Source: an uncultured Propionibacteriaceae bacterium (lineage in GTDB: Bacteria; Actinomycetota; Actinomycetes; Propionibacteriales; Propionibacteriaceae). Taken from it: DNA of 64,000 bases. Shown in pieces: positions 1-8,407 of this stretch. Under the pieces are notes generated by a model. It made no database searches. It had not been told where the DNA came from and was given only the letters and a program-made list of their open reading frames with translations. A program made the translations under genes and the position numbers. Positions within the stretch are counted from its first letter, which is position 1. Every line of letters starts with the position of its first letter. Where the stretch lies: contig CALIWR010000006.1 of NCBI GenBank assembly GCA_938046585.1, positions 1 to 64,000 of the forward strand, in the 5' to 3' direction.

Positions 1-82
1 CCCCGCCGCTCAAGAGCCCTGTCCCGGGGGTCACCAGGGCCGGCTCGGGGCGTCGGACGGCGTCGGCAGATGACACTGCCAC
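1..82 (-). CDS. Possible start of a leftward gene, truncated by the window edge
   Basis: An open frame with no stop runs off the left edge from a GTG at 82. A GGAGG motif (complement of 92-96) lies nine bases upstream, a plausible ribosome binding site. The 27 visible residues (MAVSSADAVRRPEPALVTPG...) match nothing I recognise. It would be the gene after the alpha-galactosidase on the same strand, 62 bases away, so it may be co-transcribed with it. In high-GC DNA a short open frame proves little; the binding site is the only real support. Confidence 0.3.
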   Translation of the reverse strand, partial: MAVSSADAVRRPEPALVTPGTGLLSGG

Positions 83-144
83 AGAATCAAACCTCCGCTC
101 ACGGGGCCGGTGCGGGCAGTGCGTACCCTCCTGAGAAAAGACGT

Positions 145-2304
145 CTAGACTGCCCGGACCTCAAGCAGCAGCGGGATCTGCACGGGCAGATGCGGCGCCT
201 CCAGGCCTTCGTCGCCGAGCCAGGCGCCAGAGATCTCCAGGCCGGCCCAAGACGTCTGGTCGGGCTCTGCGAACCAGCCGGGCAGCAGGCTCGGGTCCAC
301 CACGTCGATCCCAGGCCGGTGGGGACGGACCCGGTAGCGTCGCTGCGGGTCCAGCCCCGGCAGCCGGAACCGACCCCACCCGATGTCCAGGGCGCAGGTG
401 GTGGTGGCGACCATCACGTACCACGCTTGGCTGCGGTCCGGCGCCACCACCCCGGTCAGATACAGCCCGTCCGCAGTGTCGACGCGGACCAGGTCGCCGG
501 TGCCGATCAGTCCCCGCAGCTGCCGGTAGCGCTCGATCCACCAGCGCAACTGCTCGCGGTCCGCGTCACTGAGCCGGCGCAGGTCCCACTCCACCCCGAG
601 GTGACCGAACAAGGCAGTCGCAGCCCGGAAAGCCAGCGAGTGAACCCGCAGGGTCTGATGGTTCGGCGTGGCCGAAATATGGCAACCAACCAGTTCCGGC
701 GGCAGCAGCCCGTACGTCCAGCGCTGGATCCGCAGCCGTTCGGCCGCGTCAGTACAGTCCGAGGCCCAGACCCGGTCGGCGACCTCCAACACCTGCAGGT
801 CGACCCGCCCACCGCCTGAGGAGCAGGACTCGATCTCCAGCCCCGGCCGGTGGGCCTTAAGCTCAGCCATCAGCCGGTACGCAGCCAGCGTCTGCTCGTG
901 GACCGCAGCCGCCCCGCCAGCCAACACCGAGCCCGGCTCAACCAGGTCCCGGTTGTGGTCCCATTTCAGGTAGCCGATCGGGTATTCATCCAGCAGCGCC
1001 AGCAGCCGGTCCCGCAGCTGCCGGTAGGCCTCGGGCACGGTCAGGTCCAGGACCTGCTGGTGACGCTGCTCGGGCGGCATCCGACCCGGCACCTGCAACA
1101 CCCAGTCCGGGTGGGCCCGAGCCAGGTCCGAGTCCAGGTTCACCATCTCCGGTTCGACCCACAACCCGAGCTGGATACCGTGCTCGGCGCAGCGCCGGGC
1201 GACGGCGTGCAGGCCCTCGGGGAAGACCTCCGGCGAAACCCACCAGTCCCCCAGACCGCGGTAGTCGTCGCGGCGGGAGCCGAACCAGCCATCGTCGATC
1301 ACGAAACGCTCGACCCCGACCGCAGCGCCGGCGTCGACCAGCTCGATCAAGGCCTCAGTGGACAGGTCGAAGTACATCGCCTCCCACGAGTTCAACGTGA
1401 CCGGCCGTTGCGGCGACGGGTGCTGGGGTCGCGAACGCAGGTAGCGGTGGAAGCGGTGGGCGACCGCATCCAGACCGACCCCGTACGAGCCGTACAGCCA
1501 CGGCGACCGGTAGCTCTGCTGCTCGGCCAGCACCACCTCGCCGGGCAGCAGCAGTTCTCCCCCGCCCAGCCAGCGCCCGTAGCTAGTACGTTCAGCCACG
1601 GTGGTGTGATTGCCGGACCAGGCCGTGTGCACCGCCCACACCTGCCCCTGCTGGAACGAGAAGCCGGAAACACCGGCGTGCATGAGATAGGCCGCATCGG
1701 CGCCAGTCCGCCCGGCCCGGCCCTCGCGCAGGTGGCAGCCGACGCTGAACGGCATCCGCTGCGGGCTGCGTTCGGCGCCCCAGTGCCCGGCCGAGTCCAC
1801 CAGCTCCTCGGCCCGGGGCACGGGAAGCCTGAGGGTGACCGCGTCGACCTGGTACGGGACGGAGCCGGTATTACTGATCTCAGCCCGAAGCCGGATGAGC
1901 CCGGAGCCGAGCATCTCGATCTGGAGCCGCAGGCCGAGAGCTGCTCTGGAGTCGGCTGCGATCACCTCGACCAGGCCCGGGCCGTGCTCGGTGAGCCCGT
2001 CACCCACCGGGGCCTGGTCCACCGTGACCGACTGGACCGCCCAGGCCACCGACCAGTCGCCGCGGCCTCGGTGACCCTCCAGCCCAGGCCGGCCGGTGAA
2101 ACCGAACCGGGCCTCGGGGAGAACCGACACCGGGACCGGGTGGTCTGGGCCGAGTAAGAAGGCGGGCCGAGTCACGGCACTGACCGCCGCCGCATCTGTG
2201 GTCGGCAACTCGGCGCCCCAGTGCACTACGTACGGCAGCCGGTCCTGCTCGAAACGCAGCCAGAGGGCGGCTCCCCCGCTGCTGAGGGTCAGCGTAGCGT
2301 CCAT
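145..2304 (-). CDS. Alpha-galactosidase, glycoside hydrolase family 36
   Basis: Retaining alpha-galactosidase of about 719 residues, full length for GH36; it releases galactose from raffinose- or melibiose-type sugars. There is no signal peptide, so it is probably cytoplasmic. Visible motifs: VERFVIDDGWFGSRRDDYRG near 331-350, LGLWVEPEMV near 379-388, the nucleophile motif YLKWDHNRD (Asp449), ESCSSGGGR near 492-500, and the acid/base motif VWASDCTDA (Asp516). An N-terminal beta-sandwich precedes the TIM barrel. The ATG at 2304 lacks a strong ribosome binding site. The gene is divergent from the small HTH gene and shares with it a 95-base region containing a large palindrome. No galactose catabolism gene is visible beside it. 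Confidence 0.93.
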   Translation of the reverse strand: MDATLTLSSGGAALWLRFEQDRLPYVVHWGAELPTTDAAAVSAVTRPAFLLGPDHPVPVSVLPEARFGFTGRPGLEGHRGRGDWSVAWAVQSVTVDQAPVGDGLTEHGPGLVEVIAADSRAALGLRLQIEMLGSGLIRLRAEISNTGSVPYQVDAVTLRLPVPRAEELVDSAGHWGAERSPQRMPFSVGCHLREGRAGRTGADAAYLMHAGVSGFSFQQGQVWAVHTAWSGNHTTVAERTSYGRWLGGGELLLPGEVVLAEQQSYRSPWLYGSYGVGLDAVAHRFHRYLRSRPQHPSPQRPVTLNSWEAMYFDLSTEALIELVDAGAAVGVERFVIDDGWFGSRRDDYRGLGDWWVSPEVFPEGLHAVARRCAEHGIQLGLWVEPEMVNLDSDLARAHPDWVLQVPGRMPPEQRHQQVLDLTVPEAYRQLRDRLLALLDEYPIGYLKWDHNRDLVEPGSVLAGGAAAVHEQTLAAYRLMAELKAHRPGLEIESCSSGGGRVDLQVLEVADRVWASDCTDAAERLRIQRWTYGLLPPELVGCHISATPNHQTLRVHSLAFRAATALFGHLGVEWDLRRLSDADREQLRWWIERYRQLRGLIGTGDLVRVDTADGLYLTGVVAPDRSQAWYVMVATTTCALDIGWGRFRLPGLDPQRRYRVRPHRPGIDVVDPSLLPGWFAEPDQTSWAGLEISGAWLGDEGLEAPHLPVQIPLLLEVRAV

Positions 2305-2351
2305 GCCGGCAGACTAGGCGCCTCACGTCGCCCGCTGTGACCCGAGCAGCC

Positions 2352-2397
2352 GAGCAACCGGAGTTGACACATTGCTTCGCGTCAACCTCGGTTGCTC
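2352..2397. promoter_or_regulatory. Large imperfect palindrome between alpha-galactosidase and HTH genes
   Basis: Arms at 2352-2368 (GAGCAACCGGAGTTGAC) and 2381-2397 (GTCAACCTCGGTTGCTC) are complementary at 15 of 17 positions around a 12-base spacer. A TTGACA hexamer (2364-2369) lies inside the left arm. The right arm ends two bases before the ATG of the HTH gene. No T-run follows, so an intrinsic terminator is unlikely. An operator for autorepression by the HTH protein, or for control of the divergent galactosidase, is an inference from position. It could also act as an RNA hairpin if transcription starts upstream. Confidence 0.6.
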
Positions 2398-2399
2398 TC

Positions 2400-2645
2400 A
2401 TGCAGGTCGCCACCATCACCGCCGCCGCTTGCGACACTACAGATCCCCGCACCGGATTACGGGCCGTAGCCGCCCTGCGGCGGCTCGCCGACAGCCTCGA
2501 ACTTGCCCAGGTCGAGGCCGCGCTAGCCGCTGGCCTGGGATGGAGCCAGATCGCCGAACTGCTCGGAGTCACCCGGCAGGCCGTCCACAAGAAGTACGCC
2601 AAACGAGTCGCTCCCGGCCTCGCACCAAGGAACAGGAAACGCTGA
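2400..2645 (+). CDS. Small helix-turn-helix DNA-binding protein
   Basis: An 81-residue protein. An N-terminal helix (AVAALRRLADSLELAQVEAA) is followed by a clear helix-turn-helix (GLGWSQIAELLGVTRQAVHKKYAKRV, near residues 47-72) and a basic tail. Small actinobacterial proteins of this type often sit beside ClpN-domain proteins; none is present here. I chose the ATG at 2400 because the region before it is a palindrome rather than coding-like. A GTG at 2337 in the same frame would add 21 residues. No Shine-Dalgarno sequence precedes 2400, so a leaderless transcript is possible. The target is unknown; the adjacent palindrome is the obvious candidate. Confidence 0.7.
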   Translation: MQVATITAAACDTTDPRTGLRAVAALRRLADSLELAQVEAALAAGLGWSQIAELLGVTRQAVHKKYAKRVAPGLAPRNRKR

Positions 2646-2680
2646 TGAGCACCTACCACCACATCACCGGCCAGGACGAC

Positions 2681-3913
2681 TCAGAAGTCGAAGTCACAGC
2701 CGTCACAACCATCGCAGCCGTCGCAACCGCCCAGGTCCGGCAGATCGATCCCCGAGACGAAGTCACCGATCCCCGAGGCCAGGTCAGTGAAACCGGAGCC
2801 GATATCGCCGAGATCCACCAGATCAGCAAGATCACCCAGGTCGGTGAGGTCACCGAGATCGGCAAGGTCCGTGGCCATCAGCGCTGCCTCGGCCAGGTCC
2901 CCCGCCACCTCGGCCACCACCCAGGCGTCGAACCAGTCGACATCGGCCATCAGGTTCACCCCCTGCGTACGGGCTTCCTGAGCCAGGTGGGCGAAAACTT
3001 TCGCCCAATGATCGGCGACCCCGAACACGATCGCGTACGGCAGGTAGCGGCTGAAGATCCCGGCCGCCTCCTCGTACTGGAATTGGTGAGCCTCAGCGGT
3101 GGCGAGGTACTTCTTGAAGCCGAGCGCCTGGATCCGGACCGCGGTGCCGTCGGCGGTCCGCGGGGTCCGGCCGCGCAGCACCACCGGCATCACCCAGAAC
3201 GCCAACGCCACCAACGCTCCCGACACCAGCGACCAAGGGCTAGGCGACTGGGACAGGGTATACACCAGCGCCACCCCCAGACCAACCGCGAAGAAGACAC
3301 ATCCCAAAGAGCCGGAGCCCTTGGCGCGCGGATGTCTGCGGTACCAGCCGTTGTCAACTGCCTGCCGATACAACGCCACCTGAGCCCGCCGGTAACGCTC
3401 GTCACCGCGGCGGGCGAAGGCCGACATCCGGACCACCGGACCATGCTCGAAAATCCCCCGCAGCAGATCCGACTCCATCTGATTCAGCCGGTCGTGGGGC
3501 TCCTGCGCGGCCCGGACCAGCTCCCAATCGCGCCCGGTGGCGCGGCCACCCTGGTCGCGGACCTGCTCACCGTGCCGATCGAGGGCCTTGATCGTAAGCC
3601 ACCCCCGCACCGCCAGGTCCACGATGGTGGCGGTCACGTCGCGGGCGTCAGCCGAGCCGTCGACGATAGTGCCGACCAGGCCGGGCCGCAGCCCCTGCGG
3701 CGGGGTGAAGGCGACCGGGATCTCCCCGTCGTACTCCGGCCCGGGCGACACCCGCCGCTGGCGCACCTGCTGATCCGAGGCCGGGACCAGGCCCGGCGCC
3801 AGCCCGACGTAGATCAGGTCACGGTGCCGGTAGCGATTCACCAGCCATCCGGCCAGGGGCATCAACCAGAAGCCAACAGCCAGGACCAGAAAACCGATCT
3901 GAGAGGAGGTCAC
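2681..3913 (-). CDS. DUF2207-type membrane protein with an unusual Asp/Cys tail
   Basis: A membrane protein of about 410 residues resembling the C-terminal part of the DUF2207 family (predicted membrane proteins of unknown function). It has an N-terminal membrane helix (IGFLVLAVGFWLMPLAGWLV), a soluble segment with the family-like phrase VGTIVDGSADARDVTATIVD, then a hydrophobic hairpin (VFFAVGLGVALVYTL and LVSGALVALAFWVMPVVL). The last 70 residues are odd: repeated LxDLxDL units and then four Gly-Cys-Asp repeats ending FDF. Most family members I know end in a Gly/Ser-rich tail. I placed the start at the GTG at 3913 because the longer frame would overlap the upstream gene. It is probably co-transcribed with that YhfC-like gene. 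Confidence 0.72.
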   Translation of the reverse strand: MTSSQIGFLVLAVGFWLMPLAGWLVNRYRHRDLIYVGLAPGLVPASDQQVRQRRVSPGPEYDGEIPVAFTPPQGLRPGLVGTIVDGSADARDVTATIVDLAVRGWLTIKALDRHGEQVRDQGGRATGRDWELVRAAQEPHDRLNQMESDLLRGIFEHGPVVRMSAFARRGDERYRRAQVALYRQAVDNGWYRRHPRAKGSGSLGCVFFAVGLGVALVYTLSQSPSPWSLVSGALVALAFWVMPVVLRGRTPRTADGTAVRIQALGFKKYLATAEAHQFQYEEAAGIFSRYLPYAIVFGVADHWAKVFAHLAQEARTQGVNLMADVDWFDAWVVAEVAGDLAEAALMATDLADLGDLTDLGDLADLVDLGDIGSGFTDLASGIGDFVSGIDLPDLGGCDGCDGCDGCDFDF

Positions 3914-3941
3914 CTCACCAGTGTCTCGTACCGGACCAGAC

Positions 3942-4799
3942 TCAGGTAGTCGGATCCGGAGCCACCGGTTCGGCCGGTGGACCAAGATGGGCCGTGGCCG
4001 GTCGGATCAGGTCCGGGGCGAACCGGTGCCGCGACCGCAACGCCACGACCACGACGACCACGGCGATCGCGATCAGGCCCGCCTCACTCAGGTACGGCGA
4101 AACCGGCAGCAGCCACACCCCCATCAGATTGGTGGCCGCGTGCAACAGCACCGCCGCGCCCCAGGCCAGCAGCCGCCGGCCCCGGTACACGCCCCACAAC
4201 ACCAGCAGACTGCAGCCGATGTGGATCGTGATCGAAGCGATCCGCTCCACCCCGGCCGCCAGGAAAAGGACCGGCGAGGTATGGACGAGGGTCTCGCGGA
4301 TCCGGGCGGAATCCGGCGGCAGCTGGGAGGCGACCTGGTCCCACCGGCCCATGTTGATGACCAGCGCCAGGATGAGATTGTTGACCTGCGCCATGCCGAT
4401 CAGAACGATCGTCTCCAGACCACCATGCCCCAGGCCGAACCCGAGCCCGTCGATCCAGCGCCGAAAGCCCTGCAACAGCAGCACCATCACCACCAGCCGG
4501 CCGGTCTCCTCGAACAGGCCGGCGCTGAGGGACGCGACCGGGGCGCTGGTCAGCCAGCCGCGTACCGGTTCTGCGAGCATCGGCACCACGACTGACATCA
4601 GCGGCAGCCGCAGCAGCATCTGGGAGACAAAGAAAGCCAGGGCCCCGCACAACACCGGACGCCAGATCAGCGGGTAGCGCCGGTCCCCGTCCGGGGTACG
4701 ACGGGTCTGCAGGAAGAACCAGCCCCCCAAGGGAAGGACGAGGCAGATCACCAGCGTGACCACCATCAGCACCAACGACAGCGTGGGGACCATGCCCAC
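3942..4799 (-). CDS. YhfC-like intramembrane metalloprotease family protein
   Basis: A polytopic membrane protein of 285 residues with seven to eight hydrophobic segments. The motifs LFEETGRLVVM (near 100) and GLGFGLGHGGLETI (near 120-133), with a later LLHAATNLMGV, match the YhfC/PrsW-like pattern in which Glu and His residues within membrane helices bind metal. Substrates of this family are mostly unknown. The gene is 28 bases upstream of the DUF2207-type gene on the same strand, suggesting a two-gene membrane unit. The ATG at 4799 is the first good start. The family call rests on motif pattern only. Confidence 0.7.
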   Translation of the reverse strand: MGMVPTLSLVLMVVTLVICLVLPLGGWFFLQTRRTPDGDRRYPLIWRPVLCGALAFFVSQMLLRLPLMSVVVPMLAEPVRGWLTSAPVASLSAGLFEETGRLVVMVLLLQGFRRWIDGLGFGLGHGGLETIVLIGMAQVNNLILALVINMGRWDQVASQLPPDSARIRETLVHTSPVLFLAAGVERIASITIHIGCSLLVLWGVYRGRRLLAWGAAVLLHAATNLMGVWLLPVSPYLSEAGLIAIAVVVVVVALRSRHRFAPDLIRPATAHLGPPAEPVAPDPTT

Positions 4800-4946
4800 A
4801 GGCTAGGGGCTGCCGCAGATCCACGCGAACCATGATCGTCGGCGGATGCGGATTCGGACCTAGCCCGCCACGTCCCGCCGACATCCCGAAGCCACCCGGG
4901 GCATCGTTGCCGAACCAGCCCCGGCCGTCAGATCGGCGATTCCGGC

Positions 4947-6119
4947 TCAGCCGCCGGAGACATCCGATTCGGCGTCACTGAGGTCGGCGGCCTCGTCCAA
5001 GGTGGTGGAGTCCAGCCAGCCGTACGGGAGGATCACCCGCCCCCGGGGCGTGCCTTGCCGCCCGCGCGGGACCCCTAATTCCGTGACCGGGAACGGGGTC
5101 GCCGGGTCCAGCGGAGCCAACAATTCGTCCAGCTCGGCCCTGGTGGATACCCTGCCCAGCGCCCGGCGAGTCTCGCCGCCGATCGGGAAACCTTTGAAGT
5201 ACCAGGCCAGATGCTTGCGCAGGTCCGTCAGGCCCGATTGTTGCCCGAACTGCGCGGCGAGCAGTTCGGCATGGCGGCGTACGGTCTGACAGACCTCGCC
5301 CAGGGTCGGCAAAGTGGTGACCTCACCGCCGCTGAAAGCCGCCGCCAGGTCCCGGAACAGCCAGGGCCGGCCGAGACAGCCACGGCCGACCACCACCGCG
5401 GCACAACCAGTCTGGCGCATCATCCGCACCGCATCGGGCGCCTCCCAAACATCACCATTGCCCAGCACCGGGATCCGGACGTGGCCTACCAGGGTCGCGA
5501 TCGCGTCCCAGGCGGCGTGCCCGCCGTACGCCTGCTGCACGGTACGGGCGTGCAGCGTGATCGCCGCCACCCCGCAATCCTCGGCGATCCGGCCCGCATC
5601 CAGGTAGGTGAGATGCTGGTCATCGATGCCCATCCGGGTCTTGATCGTGACCGGGACCTGGTACGGCTCGGCCGCCCGTACCGCGGCCCGCAGGATCGCC
5701 GCCAACCGGTCCCGTTTCCACGGCAACACACCACCACCGCCGCGGCGGGTGACCTTGGGCACCGGGCAGCCGAAATTGAGATCGACGTGGGTAACCCCGA
5801 GCTCGCCGCACAGGATCCGGACTGCGCCGGCCATCGTCTGTGGGTCCACCCCGTACAGCTGGACCGAGCGCACCGGGTCACCCGGGTCGAAAGTCACCAT
5901 GGCAAGAGTTCGCGGGACCCGCTCCACCACCGCACGGGAGGTGATCATCTCGCAGACGAAGAGCCCAGCCGGCCGGGCGCCAGCAGCTCCCAACTCGGCC
6001 TGCTCGCGGCACAGCTGCCGGTAGGCGGCGGTGGTCACCCCGGCCATCGGCGCCAGGACTATCGGGACCGCCGGAGGAAACGTCGGCGAGAGGACCAGCC
6101 GTGCCGCGCTGCCACCCAT
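4947..6119 (-). CDS. dusB: tRNA-dihydrouridine synthase
   Basis: FMN-dependent reductase of about 390 residues that converts uridine to dihydrouridine in tRNA D-loops. Seen: the N-terminal VLAPMAGVTTAAYRQLCREQ, the region VDLNFGCPVPKVTRRGGGG holding the catalytic Cys, VTIKTRMGIDD, LHARTVQQAYGG, LGNGDVWEAPDA and VVVGRGCLGRPWLFRD for flavin and phosphate binding. A helical C-terminal domain follows, with a short acidic tail. Length and motif order fit actinobacterial DusB. It is divergent from the transketolase pair across about 170 bases. Confidence 0.93.
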   Translation of the reverse strand: MGGSAARLVLSPTFPPAVPIVLAPMAGVTTAAYRQLCREQAELGAAGARPAGLFVCEMITSRAVVERVPRTLAMVTFDPGDPVRSVQLYGVDPQTMAGAVRILCGELGVTHVDLNFGCPVPKVTRRGGGGVLPWKRDRLAAILRAAVRAAEPYQVPVTIKTRMGIDDQHLTYLDAGRIAEDCGVAAITLHARTVQQAYGGHAAWDAIATLVGHVRIPVLGNGDVWEAPDAVRMMRQTGCAAVVVGRGCLGRPWLFRDLAAAFSGGEVTTLPTLGEVCQTVRRHAELLAAQFGQQSGLTDLRKHLAWYFKGFPIGGETRRALGRVSTRAELDELLAPLDPATPFPVTELGVPRGRQGTPRGRVILPYGWLDSTTLDEAADLSDAESDVSGG

Positions 6120-6290
6120 CGGTCTCCTCTCCAGTCACACCGGCCACAGCAGCATGCCGTACCGGGGCCGTGGTTTCCCAACCGACGCCCGCCGCGGCGG
6201 CCAGCATGAGTCTGTAGCCTGACCCCAGAACACCCAGCCAGGTCACGCCGGGCTGGCCGTGATCTGGGCCACCACCTTGGGAGCGAACCG

Positions 6291-7136
6291 ATGACCACGT
6301 CTCGCGAAACCGTTGCCCGGCTGACCGAACTCGCCCGGCAGATCCGGATCTCCATCATCTCGATGCTCGCCCACGCCGGCAGCGGTCACAGCGCCGGCCC
6401 GCTCGGCATGGCCGAGATGATGGCAGTCCTCTACGGCGAGGTGCTGCGCCACCGCCCGTCCGAGCCGGACTGGCCCGGGCGAGACCTCTTCGTTTTGAGC
6501 AACGGACATACCGCACCCGCCCTGTACGCGGCGATGGCCCACACCGGCTATTTCCCGGTGTCCGAGCTGATGACCCTGCGTCAGCTCGGGAGCCGGCTGC
6601 AGGGGCATCCCGAACGGACCGCGCTGCCGGGGATCGAGACCACCAGCGGCCCCCTCGGCGAGGGCCTGTCCCAGGCCGCCGGGATGGCCCAGGTAATCCA
6701 GTACCTGGACCGCTGCGACCGGTGGGTGTACGTGATGATGGGCGACGGGGAACTCGACGAGGGCAACATCTGGGAGGCGGCGATGTACGCCGGGAAATAC
6801 CAGCTGGAACGCCTGATCGGCCTCGTCGACCGGAATCGGATCCAAATTGACGGCGACACCGAGCAGGTCATGCCGTTGGGTGATGTGGCGCACAAGTTCC
6901 GCTGCTTCGGCTGGCACGCGGTAGACGTCGACGGGCACGACATCGCCGCCCTGCTAGCCGCGATCGACGAATGCCGGCGTACCACCGGGAAACCTTCAGT
7001 GATCGTCGCCGAGACCGTACCCGGCAAAGGGGTACCCGCCATGGAAGGCGACCACCGGTGGCATGGGAAGGTCCCGACACCACAGCAAGCCGCTGCCGCG
7101 ATCGCGGCGCTGAACGCGCAGGGAGCCCGGCTGTGA
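6291..7136 (+). CDS. Transketolase, N-terminal (thiamine-diphosphate binding) subunit
   Basis: A 281-residue protein equivalent to the first third of transketolase. Motifs: AGSGHSAGPLGMAEMMAVLY near 26-45, LSNGHTAPALYAAM, GIETTSGPLGEGLSQAAGMA, and the cofactor motif MMGDGELDEGNIWEAAMYAG ending near LVDRNRIQIDG. It pairs with the next gene to form a split enzyme, as in archaea and many bacterial accessory pathways. GGGAG about nine bases before ATG 6291 is a fair binding site. No sugar-pathway neighbour identifies the substrate; a dedicated pentose or aromatic-precursor route is possible but unsupported here. Confidence 0.9.
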   Translation: MTTSRETVARLTELARQIRISIISMLAHAGSGHSAGPLGMAEMMAVLYGEVLRHRPSEPDWPGRDLFVLSNGHTAPALYAAMAHTGYFPVSELMTLRQLGSRLQGHPERTALPGIETTSGPLGEGLSQAAGMAQVIQYLDRCDRWVYVMMGDGELDEGNIWEAAMYAGKYQLERLIGLVDRNRIQIDGDTEQVMPLGDVAHKFRCFGWHAVDVDGHDIAALLAAIDECRRTTGKPSVIVAETVPGKGVPAMEGDHRWHGKVPTPQQAAAAIAALNAQGARL

Positions 7137-8098
7137 GCGCGCCACGTACGGAACCGATCCGGATGGGCTTCGGGCGGGGACTGCTCGCCGCAGGCCGGGC
7201 CGACGAACGGGTGGTGGCGCTGTGCGCCGACCTGGTGGAGAGCACCCAGATGCACCTATTCGCCGAGGCCTTCCCGCAGCGTTACTTCGAGGTCGGGGTG
7301 GCCGAGCAGAACCTCGCCACGGTCGCCGCCGGGATGGCGGCGCTGGGCCGGATTCCGTTCATCAGCAGCTACGCGGCCTTCAGCCCCGGCCGCAACTGGG
7401 AGCAGATCAAGTCCACGGCCTGCCTCAACCAGCAGCCGGTCAAGGTGGTCGGCTCCCACGCGGGGCTCAATGTCGGCCCCGACGGCGCCACCCATCAGAT
7501 GCTGGAGGACCTGGCCCTGATGCGGGTCATGCCCGCCATGGTGGTCCTCGCCCCCGGCGACAGCATCGAGGCAGAGCAGGCGACCTTGGCTATCGCGCGG
7601 GACCCGCGCCCCGCCTATATCCGACTGGCGCGTGAAGCGACTGCGGTCTTCACCTCGGCCGACGACCCGTTCCAGATCGGGGTGGCGCGGATACTGCGCG
7701 ACGGTACCGACGTCACCCTGGCCGGGACGGGGACCATGACCTGGCACCTGCTTCAGGCCGCCGAAATCCTTGCCGGCCGGGGCATCAACGCCGAGGTCGT
7801 CCACCATGCCAGCCTCAAACCGTTCGACACCGAGACCCTGCTGGCCAGCGCCAGCAAAACCCGGCTCGTGGTCAGCGCCGAGGAGGGGCAGATCATCGGC
7901 GGGCTCGGCGGGGTGGTCGCGGAGACCTTAGGCGAACAGCTGCCGACCCGGCTGGTCCGGTTGGGAGTCCGCGACCGTTACGGCGAGACCGGCAGCCCGA
8001 CCGCGGTCATGGAACATTTCGGGCTGACCGGCCCGCAGCTCGCCTCGGCTATCGAGCAGGCGGTGACCGGCGAGCCTTACCCCCGGAAAGACCAGTGA
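7133..8098 (+). CDS. Transketolase, C-terminal (pyrimidine-binding) subunit
   Basis: A 321-residue partner of the preceding gene, covering the pyrimidine-binding and C-terminal domains. Motifs: VVALCADLVESTQMHLFAE, RYFEVGVAEQNLATVAAGMA with the Glu that activates the cofactor, FISSYAAFSPGRNWEQIKST, and GSHAGLNVGPDGATHQMLED. The C-terminal domain (DVTLAGTGTMTWHLLQAAEI onward) is complete. The GTG at 7133 overlaps the upstream TGA in a GTGA arrangement, implying translational coupling and equal expression. A much longer open frame exists upstream but only covers the neighbouring gene. Confidence 0.9.
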   Translation: MSAPRTEPIRMGFGRGLLAAGRADERVVALCADLVESTQMHLFAEAFPQRYFEVGVAEQNLATVAAGMAALGRIPFISSYAAFSPGRNWEQIKSTACLNQQPVKVVGSHAGLNVGPDGATHQMLEDLALMRVMPAMVVLAPGDSIEAEQATLAIARDPRPAYIRLAREATAVFTSADDPFQIGVARILRDGTDVTLAGTGTMTWHLLQAAEILAGRGINAEVVHHASLKPFDTETLLASASKTRLVVSAEEGQIIGGLGGVVAETLGEQLPTRLVRLGVRDRYGETGSPTAVMEHFGLTGPQLASAIEQAVTGEPYPRKDQ

Positions 8099-8407
8099 CC
8101 TGCCGCCTCGTCCTGAGGCCGGCGACCGAAGCGCCGGCGCGGCCAGGGGTTGAGTCCTGACCGCGCCGGGCTGGCCCAGCTGCCGTACCCCGCGGACCAG
8201 GCCTTCCCCTGCCATAATCGAACGGGTGTACGATCAGGGAAACTGTAGCCCCTACCCCGGGTGGCGCGTCAAGCAACCACGGCCCATCCTTCGGCGGCGG
8301 TGAGAGGTCGCTCATGCCGCTGGCGAGCCCACCGCCGTCACCTAGACCATGGAGACACGCGGTCCGCCTCCATCGGCGCCGACCGCCATGGGGGGGGATA
8401 CACAGTG
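8099..8407. other. Intergenic region with one hairpin (8137-8166), no gene seen
   Basis: About 309 bases between the transketolase pair and the Flp pilin gene. A hairpin at 8137-8147 / 8156-8166 (GCGCGGCCAGG with CCTGACCGCGC, one C-A mismatch, eight-base loop) lies 39 bases after the transketolase stop. It may end that transcript, although it lacks a T-run. A possible -10 (TACGAT) lies at 8229-8234, with no convincing -35. I found no open frame with a ribosome binding site and no riboswitch I recognise. Confidence 0.45.

Noticed and set aside
850..2157. Long + strand open frame opposite the alpha-galactosidase
   Set aside because: Its product is Arg/Pro/Gln-rich with no family features, whereas the opposite strand encodes a full GH36 enzyme with both catalytic residues.
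2750..2880. Short regular repeats resembling a CRISPR array
   Set aside because: The repeats are imperfect, in frame and encode the LxDL units of the DUF2207-type protein. There are no unique spacers of constant length.
2644..3949. Long + strand open frame starting in a TGATG overlap with the HTH gene
   Set aside because: It lies antisense to the DUF2207-type gene, which has membrane helices and family phrases. The + strand product is His/Pro/Arg/Gln-rich low-complexity sequence typical of antisense frames in high-GC DNA.
8099..8407. Possible c-di-GMP riboswitch before the Flp pilin gene
   Set aside because: The conserved loop sequences of known c-di-GMP riboswitches are not present; only one simple hairpin is seen.
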